A DNA stretch of 64,000 nucleotides from Bacteroides luhongzhouii (GTDB lineage: Bacteria > Bacteroidota > Bacteroidia > Bacteroidales > Bacteroidaceae): the NCBI RefSeq assembly GCF_009193295.2, contig NZ_CP059973.1, forward strand, positions 5,146,001 through 5,210,000, written 5' to 3'. The notes below the pieces were generated by a model. The model ran no database searches. It was not told the origin of the DNA and worked only from the letters and a program-made list of their open reading frames with translations. Made by a program: the position numbers and the translations under genes. Of the stretch, positions 36,109-46,074 are shown piece by piece (the stretch's first letter is position 1; every line of letters starts with the position of its first letter).

Positions 36109-36116
36109 CAAAATTA
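36109..36116 (-). promoter_or_regulatory. -7 box for the hydrolase/cupin/flavodoxin cluster
   Basis: Minus-strand TAATTTTG, 45 nt upstream of the reductase scar and divergent from the AraC gene, whose product may act in this 240-nt region. Confidence 0.5.
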
Positions 36117-36276
36117 TGCGATAAATAGAAGCACGTCCATAGACGAATTACGGTTTCAACTACCAATTTTACTGATTGGATATTGCTTGCTTTCAATAGA
36201 ATAACACAAATTACATATTCACTAACCGATATTACGGATTCTTCCGGAGAAAGGTTGCTTGTATATAAAAATCTGC

Positions 36277-36284
36277 TATCTTTG
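36277..36284 (+). promoter_or_regulatory. -7 box for the AraC regulator
   Basis: TATCTTTG, 23 nt before the ATG. Confidence 0.6.
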
Positions 36285-36306
36285 CCATAGAAAAAAAGAA
36301 TAGAGT

Positions 36307-37203
36307 ATGGGAACAATCATAAAGTTAGATTCGGTGCAAGACTACAACGAACTGTTGGGAGTAGAGACTGTTCATCCATTGGTAAGCGTAGTCGATTTTT
36401 CGGAATTGGAGAGTGTCCGCCACTGCCTCAAGAATTTTGGTTTTTACTGCATTTTCCTCAAACATATCGATTGTGGTCCGCTACTTTACGGACGTAACCA
36501 ATACGATTATCAAGAAGGAACATTAGTCTTTATTGCACCGGGGCAGGTTGCCGGCGTTGATGATGGCAAAGTATCGTACCGATACAAAGGATGGTGTCTG
36601 ATGTTCCACCCCGATTTGTTGCGTGGCACTTCTCTCGGACGTCGCATGGCAGATTACTCATTCTTTTCCTACTCGTCAAACGAAGCATTGCATATGTCCG
36701 AACGCGAACAGCAAATTATCATTAACTGTTTCCACGAAATCAAGGAAGAACTGCAACACGTCATAGACAAACACTCGAAACAAATTATTGCAGCCAATAT
36801 TGAAGTGTTGCTCAACCATTGCGTCCGTTTTTACGACCGCCAGTTCGTAACACGTGAAACGGTGAACAAAGACTCACTAACTCGTTTTGAAGAACTATTA
36901 CGTGGTTACTTTGCTTCGGATAAACCCCAGCAACTCGGTTTGCCCTCGGTGGCATGGTGTGCCGACCAACTGCATTTATCCGCCAATTATTTCGGTGATC
37001 TTATTAAGAAAGAAACCGGAAAATCAGCACAAGAATATATCCAGCTAACCACCATCGACCGTGCTAAAGAATTGCTGATTGAAGGTAACAAATCGGTTAG
37101 CGAAATCGCCTACGAATTAGGATTTAAATATCCACATCATTTAAGCCGGTTATTTAAAAAAGTGGTAGGGTTGGCTCCGAATGAATATAAGATGGCTAAT
37201 TAG
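36307..37203 (+). CDS. AraC-family transcriptional regulator
   Basis: The 298-residue protein has an N-terminal cupin-like effector domain (about 20-170) and a C-terminal double helix-turn-helix (about 205-298: WCADQLHLSANYFGDLIKK and SVSEIAYELGFKYPHHLSRL). It is divergently transcribed from the redox/hydrolase cluster, the usual arrangement for a local regulator. The ligand is unknown. Confidence 0.92.
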   Translation: MGTIIKLDSVQDYNELLGVETVHPLVSVVDFSELESVRHCLKNFGFYCIFLKHIDCGPLLYGRNQYDYQEGTLVFIAPGQVAGVDDGKVSYRYKGWCLMFHPDLLRGTSLGRRMADYSFFSYSSNEALHMSEREQQIIINCFHEIKEELQHVIDKHSKQIIAANIEVLLNHCVRFYDRQFVTRETVNKDSLTRFEELLRGYFASDKPQQLGLPSVAWCADQLHLSANYFGDLIKKETGKSAQEYIQLTTIDRAKELLIEGNKSVSEIAYELGFKYPHHLSRLFKKVVGLAPNEYKMAN

Positions 37204-37245
37204 TCAATAATAAACTTTCATTTTATTATTGTATTTAAGATCTTC

Positions 37246-37377
37246 CAGTGCAAAGAATAAAGAATTTCAGTGCAAAAACTTATATATAGTTTATGCACTC
37301 GGGTAGTCGTCACCTTATAATAAGACAATAGTCACCTTATAAAAAGATAAATGTCACTTTATAATAGCGCAACAGGA
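37246..37377. repeat. Array C: six 22-bp units in the pilus operon leader
   Basis: Units start at 37246, 37268, 37290, 37312, 37334 and 37356. Units 1-2 begin CAGTGCAAA; unit 3 carries the inverse TGCACT; units 4-6 share gtcacCTTATAA / gtcactTTATAA spaced exactly 22 bp. The array fills most of the gap between araC and the pilus genes and ends about 160 nt before the first pilus ATG. No -7 box was recognised in the rest of the 334-nt gap. Confidence 0.8.
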
Positions 37378-37537
37378 AATTAGTATCAACCTGGCACACA
37401 AAATGCAGCATTTTAAAGGGCTTGCCTAATCTTATCAATGATTTAACAGAAAATATATTCATTGCGCAAAAACAAATCTGAAATAACGTTGTTCATATCG
37501 AATTCTATTTTGATTTTCTGTTTAAATCTTGACTATT

Positions 37538-38404
37538 ATGAATGTACGGTTCATGCATTCTTTATATTTGGCAGCTTTATTGGGATTTACCAATTCCTGC
37601 ATCTCCGATGATCTTTCCGATTGTCCCAATCCTCAATATATAGTGCAGGTATCTGTAAAAGATAAGAATTACAAGAATATTGTAGACTTCCCACAACTTG
37701 GATCTAAAGAAGAGAATGCACCGTTCCAACGTTTTGAAGGAACGATCTATTATACTTTAAGCGAATCGACTACCCGTGCCCGGGTGAAAGAGTCTTCCGT
37801 GATGACTGTTTATGGCGAAGACCGGACATACTCTATTATTCTTACCGATATTCCGGAGGGAGAATATATTCTGACTGTATGGGGAAACATGACATCAGAA
37901 TACCCGGCAGGTATCTTGCACCAGAATACCAAAGAGCATACGGACATTTATATGACTACCCGTACACTCCGGCTTGACCGTTCCTATCAGACAACCGAAC
38001 TTTCATTGGAACGAACTAAAGGTCTGTTCCTGTTACTTTGCTCCAACTTCCCGGCTACAGTGACAAGTGTAGGTCAAAGTATCAACCATCTCTATCAGTC
38101 AGTAGATGCAAATTTCAATTATACAGGTAATACGAATATAGAAAAACGTGTACCAATGCAACCAACCATATCTACATGGCTTGCCCCCACTTCAGAAGGT
38201 CCTTCAAAGGTAAAACTCATTTTTTATACAGATGATACAAGGGCAACCGCTCCCTTTCCGGAACTGCCGGAGATGGACCTTACCATGAAGCGCAACGAAA
38301 TATCAGCTATCGCTGTAGATTATAAAAAAACAGATGGCGTATGTGAAGTCTGGATGTTCATCCAAGAACAATGGGTCATGATTCATCGTCTGGATATACA
38401 ATGA
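37538..38404 (+). CDS. FimB/Mfa2-type pilus anchor lipoprotein
   Basis: The 288-residue lipoprotein (lipobox GFTNSC) resembles the FimB/Mfa2 family that caps and anchors type V pili at the cell surface. Features are an acidic SDDLSDCP segment after the lipid Cys, beta-rich domains and the motif TLRLDRSYQTTELSLERTKG. The first ATG (37538) is preferred over a TTG at 37529. It is the first of four same-strand pilus genes. Confidence 0.82.
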   Translation: MNVRFMHSLYLAALLGFTNSCISDDLSDCPNPQYIVQVSVKDKNYKNIVDFPQLGSKEENAPFQRFEGTIYYTLSESTTRARVKESSVMTVYGEDRTYSIILTDIPEGEYILTVWGNMTSEYPAGILHQNTKEHTDIYMTTRTLRLDRSYQTTELSLERTKGLFLLLCSNFPATVTSVGQSINHLYQSVDANFNYTGNTNIEKRVPMQPTISTWLAPTSEGPSKVKLIFYTDDTRATAPFPELPEMDLTMKRNEISAIAVDYKKTDGVCEVWMFIQEQWVMIHRLDIQ

Positions 38405-38439
38405 TTATTCCCTTATTTTTTACTAAAACCTTTACAATT

Positions 38440-39522
38440 ATGAAGAAATGGATGTTTTTTGTAGCAGCAAGCCTGTCCGTATTTGCTGCATGCTCTAATG
38501 AAGATGATCTGACTGTTCAGCCCCAACCGGAGGACGGTAGCGTTATTTTTGAACTTTCGGCCGTAAATAAACTTAGTGACGGCATTTCCACGCGCACTCC
38601 GGTGTATAGCCAGGAAGCTTCCCAACATGTCACCCGAGTTAGCATTTATGCTTTCCAGTTTGCTTCTGCCAGTTCCAGCTATCTGTATTATAAGACTTAT
38701 ACGGTGACAGACTGGAGTGATGGAACCACTTTTAAGCACTTTGCTGTGCCTGATGGAAACAAACTTCCTGGGGGAACCTATAAGTTTTTGGCAGTAGGAC
38801 GTGATGCATCAGACTTGTTCAATATAACTACGCCAACATCTACTACGACTTATGGTGATATGCTGGCTACGATTGCGAGTACGGGACAGGAATCTGAAAT
38901 CTTTTCCGGTTCGGCAGAAGCTATGGTCACCGATCAAGGTGCCCGTGTAAGCATTGAAATGACCCGTAAAGTTGCCGGTGTGCTCGGATATTTTAAAAAT
39001 GTACCACAACAGTTGAATAACAGTACAGTGCGATACTTACGCCTGGCGGTGAGCAACTCTAATCAACAAGTGAATCTGACCACCGGAACAGGTATTAATA
39101 CAACTCCCGTCTCCTATAATATCATAGATCTTGATTTGTCCGGACAGGCAGTGTCCAATGGTGTATTTGCAGGGAATGATCTTTCATCGCAGGGAGTCGT
39201 AAAAGTTGCTAACTCACAGTTGGGCGGTGCTTTCTATATGCCGGTTAGCGGAGTAACCATGACTCTTGGACTTTATGACACTTCGGGTACGGCCATTAAG
39301 GAATGGACTGTAAAAGATAATACCAGTAATGCCACCACTTTTGATATTCTGGCTAATCACTTCTACTCTTTGGGAACGAAAGGAGCTGCCGGCAGCACGA
39401 ATGGTGGCACTCCGGGTGACCCGGGTGATGATGACAATCCGATCGATTTATTAATTGACCAGAATATAGTAATCACGATCAGTCCGGCATGGTCACTGAT
39501 TCATAACCTCATCATCCAGTAA
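38440..39522 (+). CDS. Fimbrillin-like lipoprotein (Mfa/FimA superfamily)
   Basis: The 360-residue protein has a lipobox (VFAACSNED). After about 30 residues comes GISTRTPVYS; Arg52 is placed like the arginine cleavage site that matures type V pilins. The beta-rich body ends in a Gly/Asp linker (GGTPGDPGDDDNPID) and a last strand (IVITISPAWSLIHNLIIQ) that could act as the donor strand. The start is ATG 38440, 35 nt after the previous stop. It could be the major or an accessory subunit. Confidence 0.8.
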   Translation: MKKWMFFVAASLSVFAACSNEDDLTVQPQPEDGSVIFELSAVNKLSDGISTRTPVYSQEASQHVTRVSIYAFQFASASSSYLYYKTYTVTDWSDGTTFKHFAVPDGNKLPGGTYKFLAVGRDASDLFNITTPTSTTTYGDMLATIASTGQESEIFSGSAEAMVTDQGARVSIEMTRKVAGVLGYFKNVPQQLNNSTVRYLRLAVSNSNQQVNLTTGTGINTTPVSYNIIDLDLSGQAVSNGVFAGNDLSSQGVVKVANSQLGGAFYMPVSGVTMTLGLYDTSGTAIKEWTVKDNTSNATTFDILANHFYSLGTKGAAGSTNGGTPGDPGDDDNPIDLLIDQNIVITISPAWSLIHNLIIQ

Positions 39523-39556
39523 AAAACTTGAATCGTAGATTTTGAGAACAACAGGT

Positions 39557-40582
39557 ATGAAATTGACAAATCATATAATAGCCTTGTTTACGGGAATAGG
39601 AATGATTCTCTTGGGTGGATGTTCCACAGAAGAGAACCGGGACCTGTTCCCGGATGAAAGCATCGTTCCTGTGCATTTGGCTATAAGCGGAAACAGCAAT
39701 TATACTCGTGCCCCGGGTGATGCTGCCCTTTCAGTGAACAGGATACTGATTTTACCTTTCCGTAAAACGAATGAAGCATTGACGGATGATCCTGCCAATT
39801 TCGTACCTGAATATAGTTCGGCACGCCAACTGAATGTCAGTTCGTTTCCAGCAGTCGCTACCATGCTGAACTTATCCGCCACATCCACTTATCAGCTGGT
39901 TATAATCGGTTATAACCAAAACGATTATGATTTTGCCAATCAGAATAGTGCTACACGGAAGTTCAGTATTCTTTCTACCGTTACACCTGCCACACTGGCA
40001 AACTTGTATCTGCAACCAACCAACACACCGGTTGTGCCGGAATTATTTTCCTGTACCGGGACCGGTTATTTAAAAAACGCTCTGGTAGGACAAAAATTCA
40101 AACCTTCGCAGGTGGACAATGTGAAAGGAACGCTTACACGGTTAGTAAGTGCCCTAAGCCTGCAAGTAAATAACGTTCCGGGCTACGTAAACGCTATGAC
40201 TCTAGCAGCCGAACAACTGGTAACGGGTACTAGGATTACGGATGCTGCCCCCTTGACATGGCAGACAGCAGGCGATAGTGGAATAAAGACATTAGGAACG
40301 AAAATGCCTGTTTCGGGCAGTGTGAGTTTTAATCTTTATATGCTGCCAACTACCACAACCAGAAACACACTGCTCTATCTGGATGTAGCGTATGGCACCG
40401 GTTTCAAGGAACGATATACAGTAAAAATTCCCGATCAGACAGGAGTCGTGTCAGGAAACCGTATTACGTTCGATTCTAATCATTGGGTAAAGATTACTGG
40501 AGATTATTCTTCTATTAATCTGGGATTTACCTTATCTGGCAACATCAATCTGGATGATAATGCATGGGATGGTATTCAATAA
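39557..40582 (+). CDS. Fimbrillin-like lipoprotein
   Basis: The 341-residue protein has a lipobox (ILLGGCSTE) and a candidate Arg cleavage site at NYTRAPGDA (Arg51), followed by a fimbrillin-type body (VNRILILPFRK, LTRLVSALSLQVNNVP). It ends DNAWDGIQ, a C-terminal strand pattern common in accessory pilins. It lies between the other pilin genes, with the next start 2 nt after its stop. Confidence 0.8.
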   Translation: MKLTNHIIALFTGIGMILLGGCSTEENRDLFPDESIVPVHLAISGNSNYTRAPGDAALSVNRILILPFRKTNEALTDDPANFVPEYSSARQLNVSSFPAVATMLNLSATSTYQLVIIGYNQNDYDFANQNSATRKFSILSTVTPATLANLYLQPTNTPVVPELFSCTGTGYLKNALVGQKFKPSQVDNVKGTLTRLVSALSLQVNNVPGYVNAMTLAAEQLVTGTRITDAAPLTWQTAGDSGIKTLGTKMPVSGSVSFNLYMLPTTTTRNTLLYLDVAYGTGFKERYTVKIPDQTGVVSGNRITFDSNHWVKITGDYSSINLGFTLSGNINLDDNAWDGIQ

Positions 40583-40584
40583 TA

Positions 40585-42129
40585 ATGATAAAAGCCATGA
40601 AAACAGCTTGTTTGGTAATAGTAGCTTTATTTTTTTCTTTTCTCTTTGCCGGCTGTGACAAGGAGGAGGACAATCTATCGGAACCGTCTTCCGGGAATCA
40701 ATCTTCGGAGGAAGTTACATCGGATATACCTGACGGATATTTTGAGGTTATGTTTTCGCCAAAGAAATCCCCCGATACTCGTGCCGCAGTTTCCGGTTCA
40801 GATCTCCGGGTGCGTAGTATTCGTTACGTCATCTATAAGACTACCGGCGAGTTTGTGAAAGAAAAAGTAGTATTAAAACCTACTGATTCCGCTCCGGTAT
40901 GGCCTTTAGCCGCCATGAGAGATACGCTTCCCAAAGGACAATATACTGCTGTATTCCTTGCGAATATGGATAAAACACAATTTCCGATATCAGGAACAGG
41001 AGGAAGCACTTATTCGGATCTATTGACCGATTATCAGACTATGCGTGCCAATGCGCGTATCAATCTGCCCGGTTCGGAGTTCTCCGACACTTCTGAATTT
41101 TATTTTGCCAACGTGAGTTTTTCGAATACGACATCACAACCTTCTGTTTTGTTACAGCGTATCATTACGATGCTCAATCTCCGCCGCGTGTTTGTAGATT
41201 CGCAAACGGCATTGAACTCGCTAAGCAATAATATCGTAACTCAAATCGGTTATAAGAATATAATAAAGACTACAGTACAAGGAGTTCTTCCGGGTTTGTT
41301 GAAAACAGCTATGGATCTGGGGGCACTGGGGAATGCAGTATATGCCGTGGTGGGAGGATTGGATGCTGCTGTCAACTTGGTGGTCGGTGTACTAGTTCAA
41401 CCGGTTACTGATGCATTATATAATCAGTTGTTGCAACAGTTAGTGAATGAAATAGGCCGGACCCTTTCCGGTAACGCCACACAGGATGGCGCTCTGGGAG
41501 CTTTGGGAAATTTGTTGAATCCCTGGCGTGGCAGTGATGCCGCCTATGCTTTGGTTACCATTAATAACTTTCCGAAAGCTATGGATTTAGATTTGAACGT
41601 AACGGACACTTATTCCGGCAATCATCGCTTCCGTTACAGCTTTACCCCTACTCCCGGAACCACTAATAGTGAAAAAGATATTCTTATCAGAGGATTCCAT
41701 GGTGTGTTTAACGTACGGGAGATTCATGTAGCCAAACCCGGGCTTATCTCCGGCTTACTGATTGATGAAGTTATAGACGGTAGTCTGTTGCTGAATGGCG
41801 CACTGGTGAATATAACCGATCCTATTCAGGCTACAGTAGAGACTAACTATCGCTATCGGTCGGATTACTCTTTCGTCAGCCTGGGATTGAAATCATATAC
41901 CCAACAAACGGATGGCAATCACTCGTTGACTCTTTCTGTGAAATTGTCCAATATAGCTAATTTGAACGGTATCTTGGAGGGGATTCCACTCCTGGGTCCT
42001 GTATTGAATATTACGATTAAAGGGTTAATAGGTAATATTACGGTCAGCGTGCCTATCAATCTGCCTTTATTGGGAGCCGATAATTTAAGCTTGTCCGGTA
42101 GCTGGAAAACACCACCAGTGAAATATTAG
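40585..42129 (+). CDS. Large fimbrillin-like lipoprotein, probable tip or accessory subunit
   Basis: The 514-residue protein has a lipobox (LFAGCDKEE) and an Arg site at PDTRAAVSG (Arg66). The N-terminal half is fimbrillin-like (LRVRSIRYVIYKTTGEFVKE). The middle (about 225-315) is unusually hydrophobic and Gly/Ala/Leu-rich (LGALGNAVYAVVGGLDAA), not typical of a pilin and possibly membrane- or surface-active. It is the last gene of the operon; an alternative start is ATG 40597. Confidence 0.75.
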   Translation: MIKAMKTACLVIVALFFSFLFAGCDKEEDNLSEPSSGNQSSEEVTSDIPDGYFEVMFSPKKSPDTRAAVSGSDLRVRSIRYVIYKTTGEFVKEKVVLKPTDSAPVWPLAAMRDTLPKGQYTAVFLANMDKTQFPISGTGGSTYSDLLTDYQTMRANARINLPGSEFSDTSEFYFANVSFSNTTSQPSVLLQRIITMLNLRRVFVDSQTALNSLSNNIVTQIGYKNIIKTTVQGVLPGLLKTAMDLGALGNAVYAVVGGLDAAVNLVVGVLVQPVTDALYNQLLQQLVNEIGRTLSGNATQDGALGALGNLLNPWRGSDAAYALVTINNFPKAMDLDLNVTDTYSGNHRFRYSFTPTPGTTNSEKDILIRGFHGVFNVREIHVAKPGLISGLLIDEVIDGSLLLNGALVNITDPIQATVETNYRYRSDYSFVSLGLKSYTQQTDGNHSLTLSVKLSNIANLNGILEGIPLLGPVLNITIKGLIGNITVSVPINLPLLGADNLSLSGSWKTPPVKY

Positions 42130-42155
42130 ACTGTTATATGCTCTCTTACTCATAA

Positions 42156-42492
42156 GGGAAGCATATACAGATTCGCAGTCAGGAAGTATTGGAACTAACC
42201 ATTCTCCCTCCCTGGTATCAGACATGGTGATTTATTCTCTGTTGTGTAATTTTCATTGCCGCTATCATTATTGAAACCCTGAAACGTAAGGAAGAGAAGC
42301 TGAAATGGGTTATGAAGGAACATGAGCAACAGGTATATGAAGAAAAAGTACGTTTCCTTATTAATATCAGTCACGAGTTGCGCACACCTTTAACGCTCAT
42401 ACATTGCGCCACTTAGAGCTTTCAAACAATATACAGGAGAAACACCGACTCAATATAAAGAAAAGCAGAAGCAGGAAAGGAAAAAAGAGTAA
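42156..42492 (+). pseudogene. Deletion remnant of a hybrid two-component regulator (HTCS)
   Basis: The frame from 42156 reads LTILPPWYQTW, a stop (TGA where Trp is expected), then a TM helix (CVIFIAAIII) and the HisKA box RFLINISHELRTPLTLI. It jumps at about 42405 to the last residues of an AraC domain in another frame (AFKQYTGETPTQYKEKQ) ending at TAA 42490. About 500 codons between the phospho-acceptor helix and the DNA-binding tail are deleted. The periplasmic sensor domains are also missing. Confidence 0.9.
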
Positions 42493-42516
42493 TAAGAGCT
42501 ACCCGGGAAATAACTA

Positions 42517-42610
42517 TTTTTCAGGCACAGATTACGCAGATTTCACAGTTGTTTTATGATAACTATCATTCTAAAAACCGTGAAATCCGTGCAACCCGTG
42601 CCTGAAAATT
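42517..42610. repeat. Long imperfect inverted repeat (dispersed-repeat-like hairpin)
   Basis: The arms ttcaggcacagatta-cgcagatttcac (42520-42545) and gtgaaatccgtgc-aacccgtgcctgaa (42580-42605) pair over about 26 positions with a few mismatches around a 34-nt centre. Its direct cagatt and gtgca sub-repeats resemble dispersed Bacteroides intergenic repeats. It may terminate transcription from both sides. Confidence 0.7.
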
Positions 42611-42638
42611 TTAATATATTGCAGGTCTCATTGCATAC

Positions 42639-43295
42639 TCAACCATTGACTTTTTTATAGTCTTCCAGGAACTTCTTCAATCCCGAATCAGTCAGCGGAT
42701 GATTGAGCAATCCTTTGATAGCATTCAACGGGCAAGTAGCAACGTCGGCTCCTACTTCTACACATTCGATAATATGCTTCGTATTACGGATAGAAGCAGC
42801 CAATACCTGTGTTTTATAGTCATACGTACGATACATACGTACAATATCCCCCACAAGCCTTACTCCATCTTCACAAATGTCGTCCAAACGACCGACAAAC
42901 GGTGAAACATAAGTAGCTCCGGCTTTAGCTGCCAGCAACGCCTGTCCTACTGAAAAGACTAATGTACAGTTCGTGCGAATTCCCTTTTCCGTGAAATGTT
43001 TGATGGCTTTAATGCCATCGGCAATACAGGGAACTTTTACTACGATGTGCGGATTGAGCGCGGCAAGTTCCTCGCCTTCACGAATCATTCCCTCATAATC
43101 GGTTGCTATCACTTCGGCACTTACATCTCCGTTGACAATCTCGCATATCTTGATATAATGTTCACGCTGATTCTGCGTTCCTTTGATACCTTCTTTCGCC
43201 ATCAGCGAAGGGTTGGTAGTCACTCCGTCAAGTACTCCGAGGTCATAAGCCTCTTGGATTTGCTCCAAATTGGCTGTGTCAATAAAAAACTTCAT
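42639..43295 (-). CDS. Transaldolase / fructose-6-phosphate aldolase family (FSA-type)
   Basis: The 218-residue cytoplasmic enzyme is of the short transaldolase class: [29 protein letters not shown] and the Schiff-base lysine in HIVVKVPC. It either exchanges dihydroxyacetone units in the pentose phosphate pathway or acts as an F6P aldolase; this size class includes both. It has its own -7 box (43330-43337) but lies in line with the aldolase and mutase genes. A transaldolase would also serve pentoses from the xylan locus. Confidence 0.93.
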   Translation of the reverse strand: MKFFIDTANLEQIQEAYDLGVLDGVTTNPSLMAKEGIKGTQNQREHYIKICEIVNGDVSAEVIATDYEGMIREGEELAALNPHIVVKVPCIADGIKAIKHFTEKGIRTNCTLVFSVGQALLAAKAGATYVSPFVGRLDDICEDGVRLVGDIVRMYRTYDYKTQVLAASIRNTKHIIECVEVGADVATCPLNAIKGLLNHPLTDSGLKKFLEDYKKVNG

Positions 43296-43329
43296 ACTCT
43301 TAATTTTTAATGGTTAACGATCTAATAGT

Positions 43330-43337
43330 CAAAGATA
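43330..43337 (-). promoter_or_regulatory. -7 box for the transaldolase gene
   Basis: Minus-strand TATCTTTG, 35 nt upstream of the ATG. Confidence 0.6.
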
Positions 43338-43362
43338 AGAATTTATTTCTATTCATCTCTGA

Positions 43363-44415
43363 TTAAGCAATCGTAATTGACGAATCAAGATATACATCCT
43401 GAATGGCATTCAATAATTCCACCCCTTCGTTCATTGGTTTCTGGAACGCTTTACGTCCGCTAATCAATCCCATACCACCGGCACGTTTGTTGACAACGGC
43501 TGTAATGACAGCATCACGCAAATCGGAAGAACCGTGAGATTCTCCACCGGAGTTAATCAAACCAACGCGTCCCATATAACCATTGGCAACTTGGTAACGA
43601 CAAAGGTCAATCGGGTGTTCGGAAGCCAGTTCGGTATACATACGTTCGTCTACCTTGCCGAAGCCGATGGCTTTAAAACCACCATTATTAGTAGGAAGTT
43701 TCTGTTTTACGATATCAGCTTTAATAGTCACTCCCAAACGGTCGGCTTGTCCTGTTAAATCGGCAGCCGCATGATAATCGACAGCACCTTTCTTGAAATC
43801 ATTATTGCGCAGGTAACACCAAAGAATGGTTGCCATCCCCAGTTCGTGAGCATATTCAAAAGCTTCGGCAATCTCCACGAGCTGACGGCGGCTCTGTTCA
43901 GAACCGAAATAGATGGTGGCTCCTACCGCTACTGCTCCCATATTCCAGGCTTCTTTGACTGTACCAAACAGTACTTGGTCGAAACTGTTGGGATAAGAAA
44001 GTAATTCATTGTGATTCAACTTGACGATGAAAGGTATTTTATGGGCATATTTACGTGCTACGGAACCAAGGATACCAAAGGTGGAAGCGACTCCATTACA
44101 GCCTCCTTCAATGGCCAGTTTCACGATATTCTCCGGATCGAAATAGATCGGATTGGGAGCAAATGATGCTCCGGCAGTATGTTCGATGTCCTGATCGACA
44201 GGAAGTATGGACACATAACCGGTATTTGCCAGGCGGCCATGTCCCAACAACGTTTGCAGACTGTTTAATACTCTGATGTTCCGGTCCGAATCAATCCATA
44301 CTTTATCTATTGTATCGGGAGACGGAACGTGAATCAGTGATTTATCAATGGTTTCGCAAGTGTGGTCCAAATAATAACAGGCCTTATCTCTTAATAATTC
44401 TACTACTTTACTCAT
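43363..44415 (-). CDS. Class I fructose-bisphosphate aldolase (FbaB-type)
   Basis: The 350-residue enzyme is of the archaeal/DhnA-like class I aldolase family. Recognised segments are [32 protein letters not shown] and [14 protein letters not shown] (likely active-site lysine) and the phosphate-binding [11 protein letters not shown]. It cleaves fructose-1,6-bisphosphate in glycolysis without a metal. It lies 27 nt after gpmA. Confidence 0.93.
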   Translation of the reverse strand: MSKVVELLRDKACYYLDHTCETIDKSLIHVPSPDTIDKVWIDSDRNIRVLNSLQTLLGHGRLANTGYVSILPVDQDIEHTAGASFAPNPIYFDPENIVKLAIEGGCNGVASTFGILGSVARKYAHKIPFIVKLNHNELLSYPNSFDQVLFGTVKEAWNMGAVAVGATIYFGSEQSRRQLVEIAEAFEYAHELGMATILWCYLRNNDFKKGAVDYHAAADLTGQADRLGVTIKADIVKQKLPTNNGGFKAIGFGKVDERMYTELASEHPIDLCRYQVANGYMGRVGLINSGGESHGSSDLRDAVITAVVNKRAGGMGLISGRKAFQKPMNEGVELLNAIQDVYLDSSITIA

Positions 44416-44442
44416 AACTTCATTTTTTAATGTGTAACTTTT

Positions 44443-45189
44443 CTATTTTTTCTTTCCCTGATTGGCTACTGCTTCCATCAGTTTTTTGATTTCTTCCGGA
44501 TTTCCCAGGAAATAGTCGTTGCCCACATTCAGGTTTTCATCAAACTCAAAAACGTAAGGCACGGCAGTAGGCAGATTCAGTTTTATTATATCTTCATCGG
44601 AGATGTTTTTCAAATGTTTTATGATACCCCGCAGACTATTACCATGAGCCACAACCAATAAAGTATGGGCTGTTTTCAGGCTGGGGAATATATCACTTTC
44701 CCAGTAAGGCATGATACGTTCAATGGTATCTTTCAATGATTCGGTACGAGGTAACTCCGCGTCGGGCACTTCATGATAACGGTAATCAAAACGCGGGTTT
44801 CGCAAATCACTCTCCGAAAGTGGATTAGGGGCTATATCATAACTACGACGCCACACGAGCACTTGTTTTTCTCCATATTTCTCGGCAGTCTCGGCTTTAT
44901 TCAATCCCTGCAATTCACCATAATGCTTTTCATTCAGGCGCCAGTTTTTCTCTACAGGTATCCAGTCCAGATTCATCTTATCGAGAACACAGTTCAAGGT
45001 TTTCACTGCACGTTTCAAATAGGAAGTATAAGCCTTATCAAAATTGAAACCATATTCTTTCAATGTCTCTCCGGCTTTTTCAGCTTCGGCAACTCCCTTT
45101 TCTGTCAGATCGACATCTGTCCAGCCCGTGAAGCGGTTTTCTTTATTCCATGCACTCTCTCCGTGACGAAGTAATACTATCTTTTTCAT
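44443..45189 (-). CDS. gpmA: 2,3-bisphosphoglycerate-dependent phosphoglycerate mutase
   Basis: The 248-residue dPGM has the catalytic His in [18 protein letters not shown], the proton-donor Glu in [14 protein letters not shown] and the second His in [10 protein letters not shown]. Converts 3- to 2-phosphoglycerate. First gene of the glycolytic group; no clear -7 box was found upstream. Confidence 0.96.
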   Translation of the reverse strand: MKKIVLLRHGESAWNKENRFTGWTDVDLTEKGVAEAEKAGETLKEYGFNFDKAYTSYLKRAVKTLNCVLDKMNLDWIPVEKNWRLNEKHYGELQGLNKAETAEKYGEKQVLVWRRSYDIAPNPLSESDLRNPRFDYRYHEVPDAELPRTESLKDTIERIMPYWESDIFPSLKTAHTLLVVAHGNSLRGIIKHLKNISDEDIIKLNLPTAVPYVFEFDENLNVGNDYFLGNPEEIKKLMEAVANQGKKK

Positions 45190-45269
45190 TTCTAAAATTC
45201 TCCTTTCTTCTTTTTATATATACAACAGATTGTTTCTTCACAAAGTTCACTAGAAAACAAATAGTTATC

Positions 45270-45913
45270 AATACCCAGAAATAATGATTCTTTCTGCAAA
45301 GAAGGTATGCGGATCTACAATACGCAACCCGTAGGCATTCTCTGTTTCCGAAGGCAGATAACGCAATACGCTATAACGTGCCATCATCTAAGCTCATTGT
45401 GGGATCGTCCGGCCACTCTTTGGCAATAATGGCATTTTTAAATCCTGCTGCTTCAAAAGCAACATTCCAGTCGTTCACACCAGCTTTAAGATAAGGGATC
45501 CATTTCTTGGGTATCGCCGGGTCTATATAGTATACAATGGAGCGTTTCGGTTTGGTGAGTTGTTCCCGACGATAACGTTCCGGGCCTTTCGGTTCCAATC
45601 GGTAACGCTGAATGATAACTCCACGCGATGTGACTTGCTGTTCATCAGAGAATTCTATCACCGGATTCTGAAAAAAGCCAATCCTTTCATCTGCCAGTCG
45701 CGGCCGCATCGGTTCCTTAGGCAACATCACCATACTATTGTTCAGTTTCACAGTCACTGATCCTGTTGCCGCAGCCGGCAGTTTACCGGAAGTTATGTTA
45801 TAAGTACGCAAAGTTACTACTTCCACATTAATAGGATAGGTCTTTATGGTATCCATAAATGTACGATCCTGCACCAAAGAACCAATACCAAGAATAGAAC
45901 GGTCACTTGACAT
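45270..45913 (-). pseudogene. Fragment of a Bacteroidetes zinc metalloprotease (DUF5117/DUF4953 type)
   Basis: An internal fragment: SSDRSILGIGSLVQDRTF, YINVEV-like strands, the RYRREQLTKPKRSIVYYIDP segment and WNVAFEAAGFKNAI. A single extra base in the CC at 45381-45382 shifts the frame; beyond it the protein continues as ARYSVLRYLPSETENAYGLR, then ends at TGA 45270. The HExxH protease core and both termini are missing, so it is not functional. It abuts another remnant on the opposite strand. Confidence 0.85.
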
Positions 45914-46074
45914 AAAGCCACATGTCTTGTTATCACTTAAAAGAAACTTGGAGACGTGTACTATGATTTACCAATGAAATCACAATGTTAGAGTGTAAGA
46001 TGTATTGATAACAGTTTGCATACAGATTATTATCACTTAATTCTTTACAATCGGAATCCTCATTAAAAGTCATA

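Noticed and set aside
34289-36316. 675-residue version of the decarboxylase-hydrolase
   Set aside because: The extra N-terminus includes promoter sequence and an aldo/keto reductase scar; ATG 35965 has a good RBS and a signal peptide.
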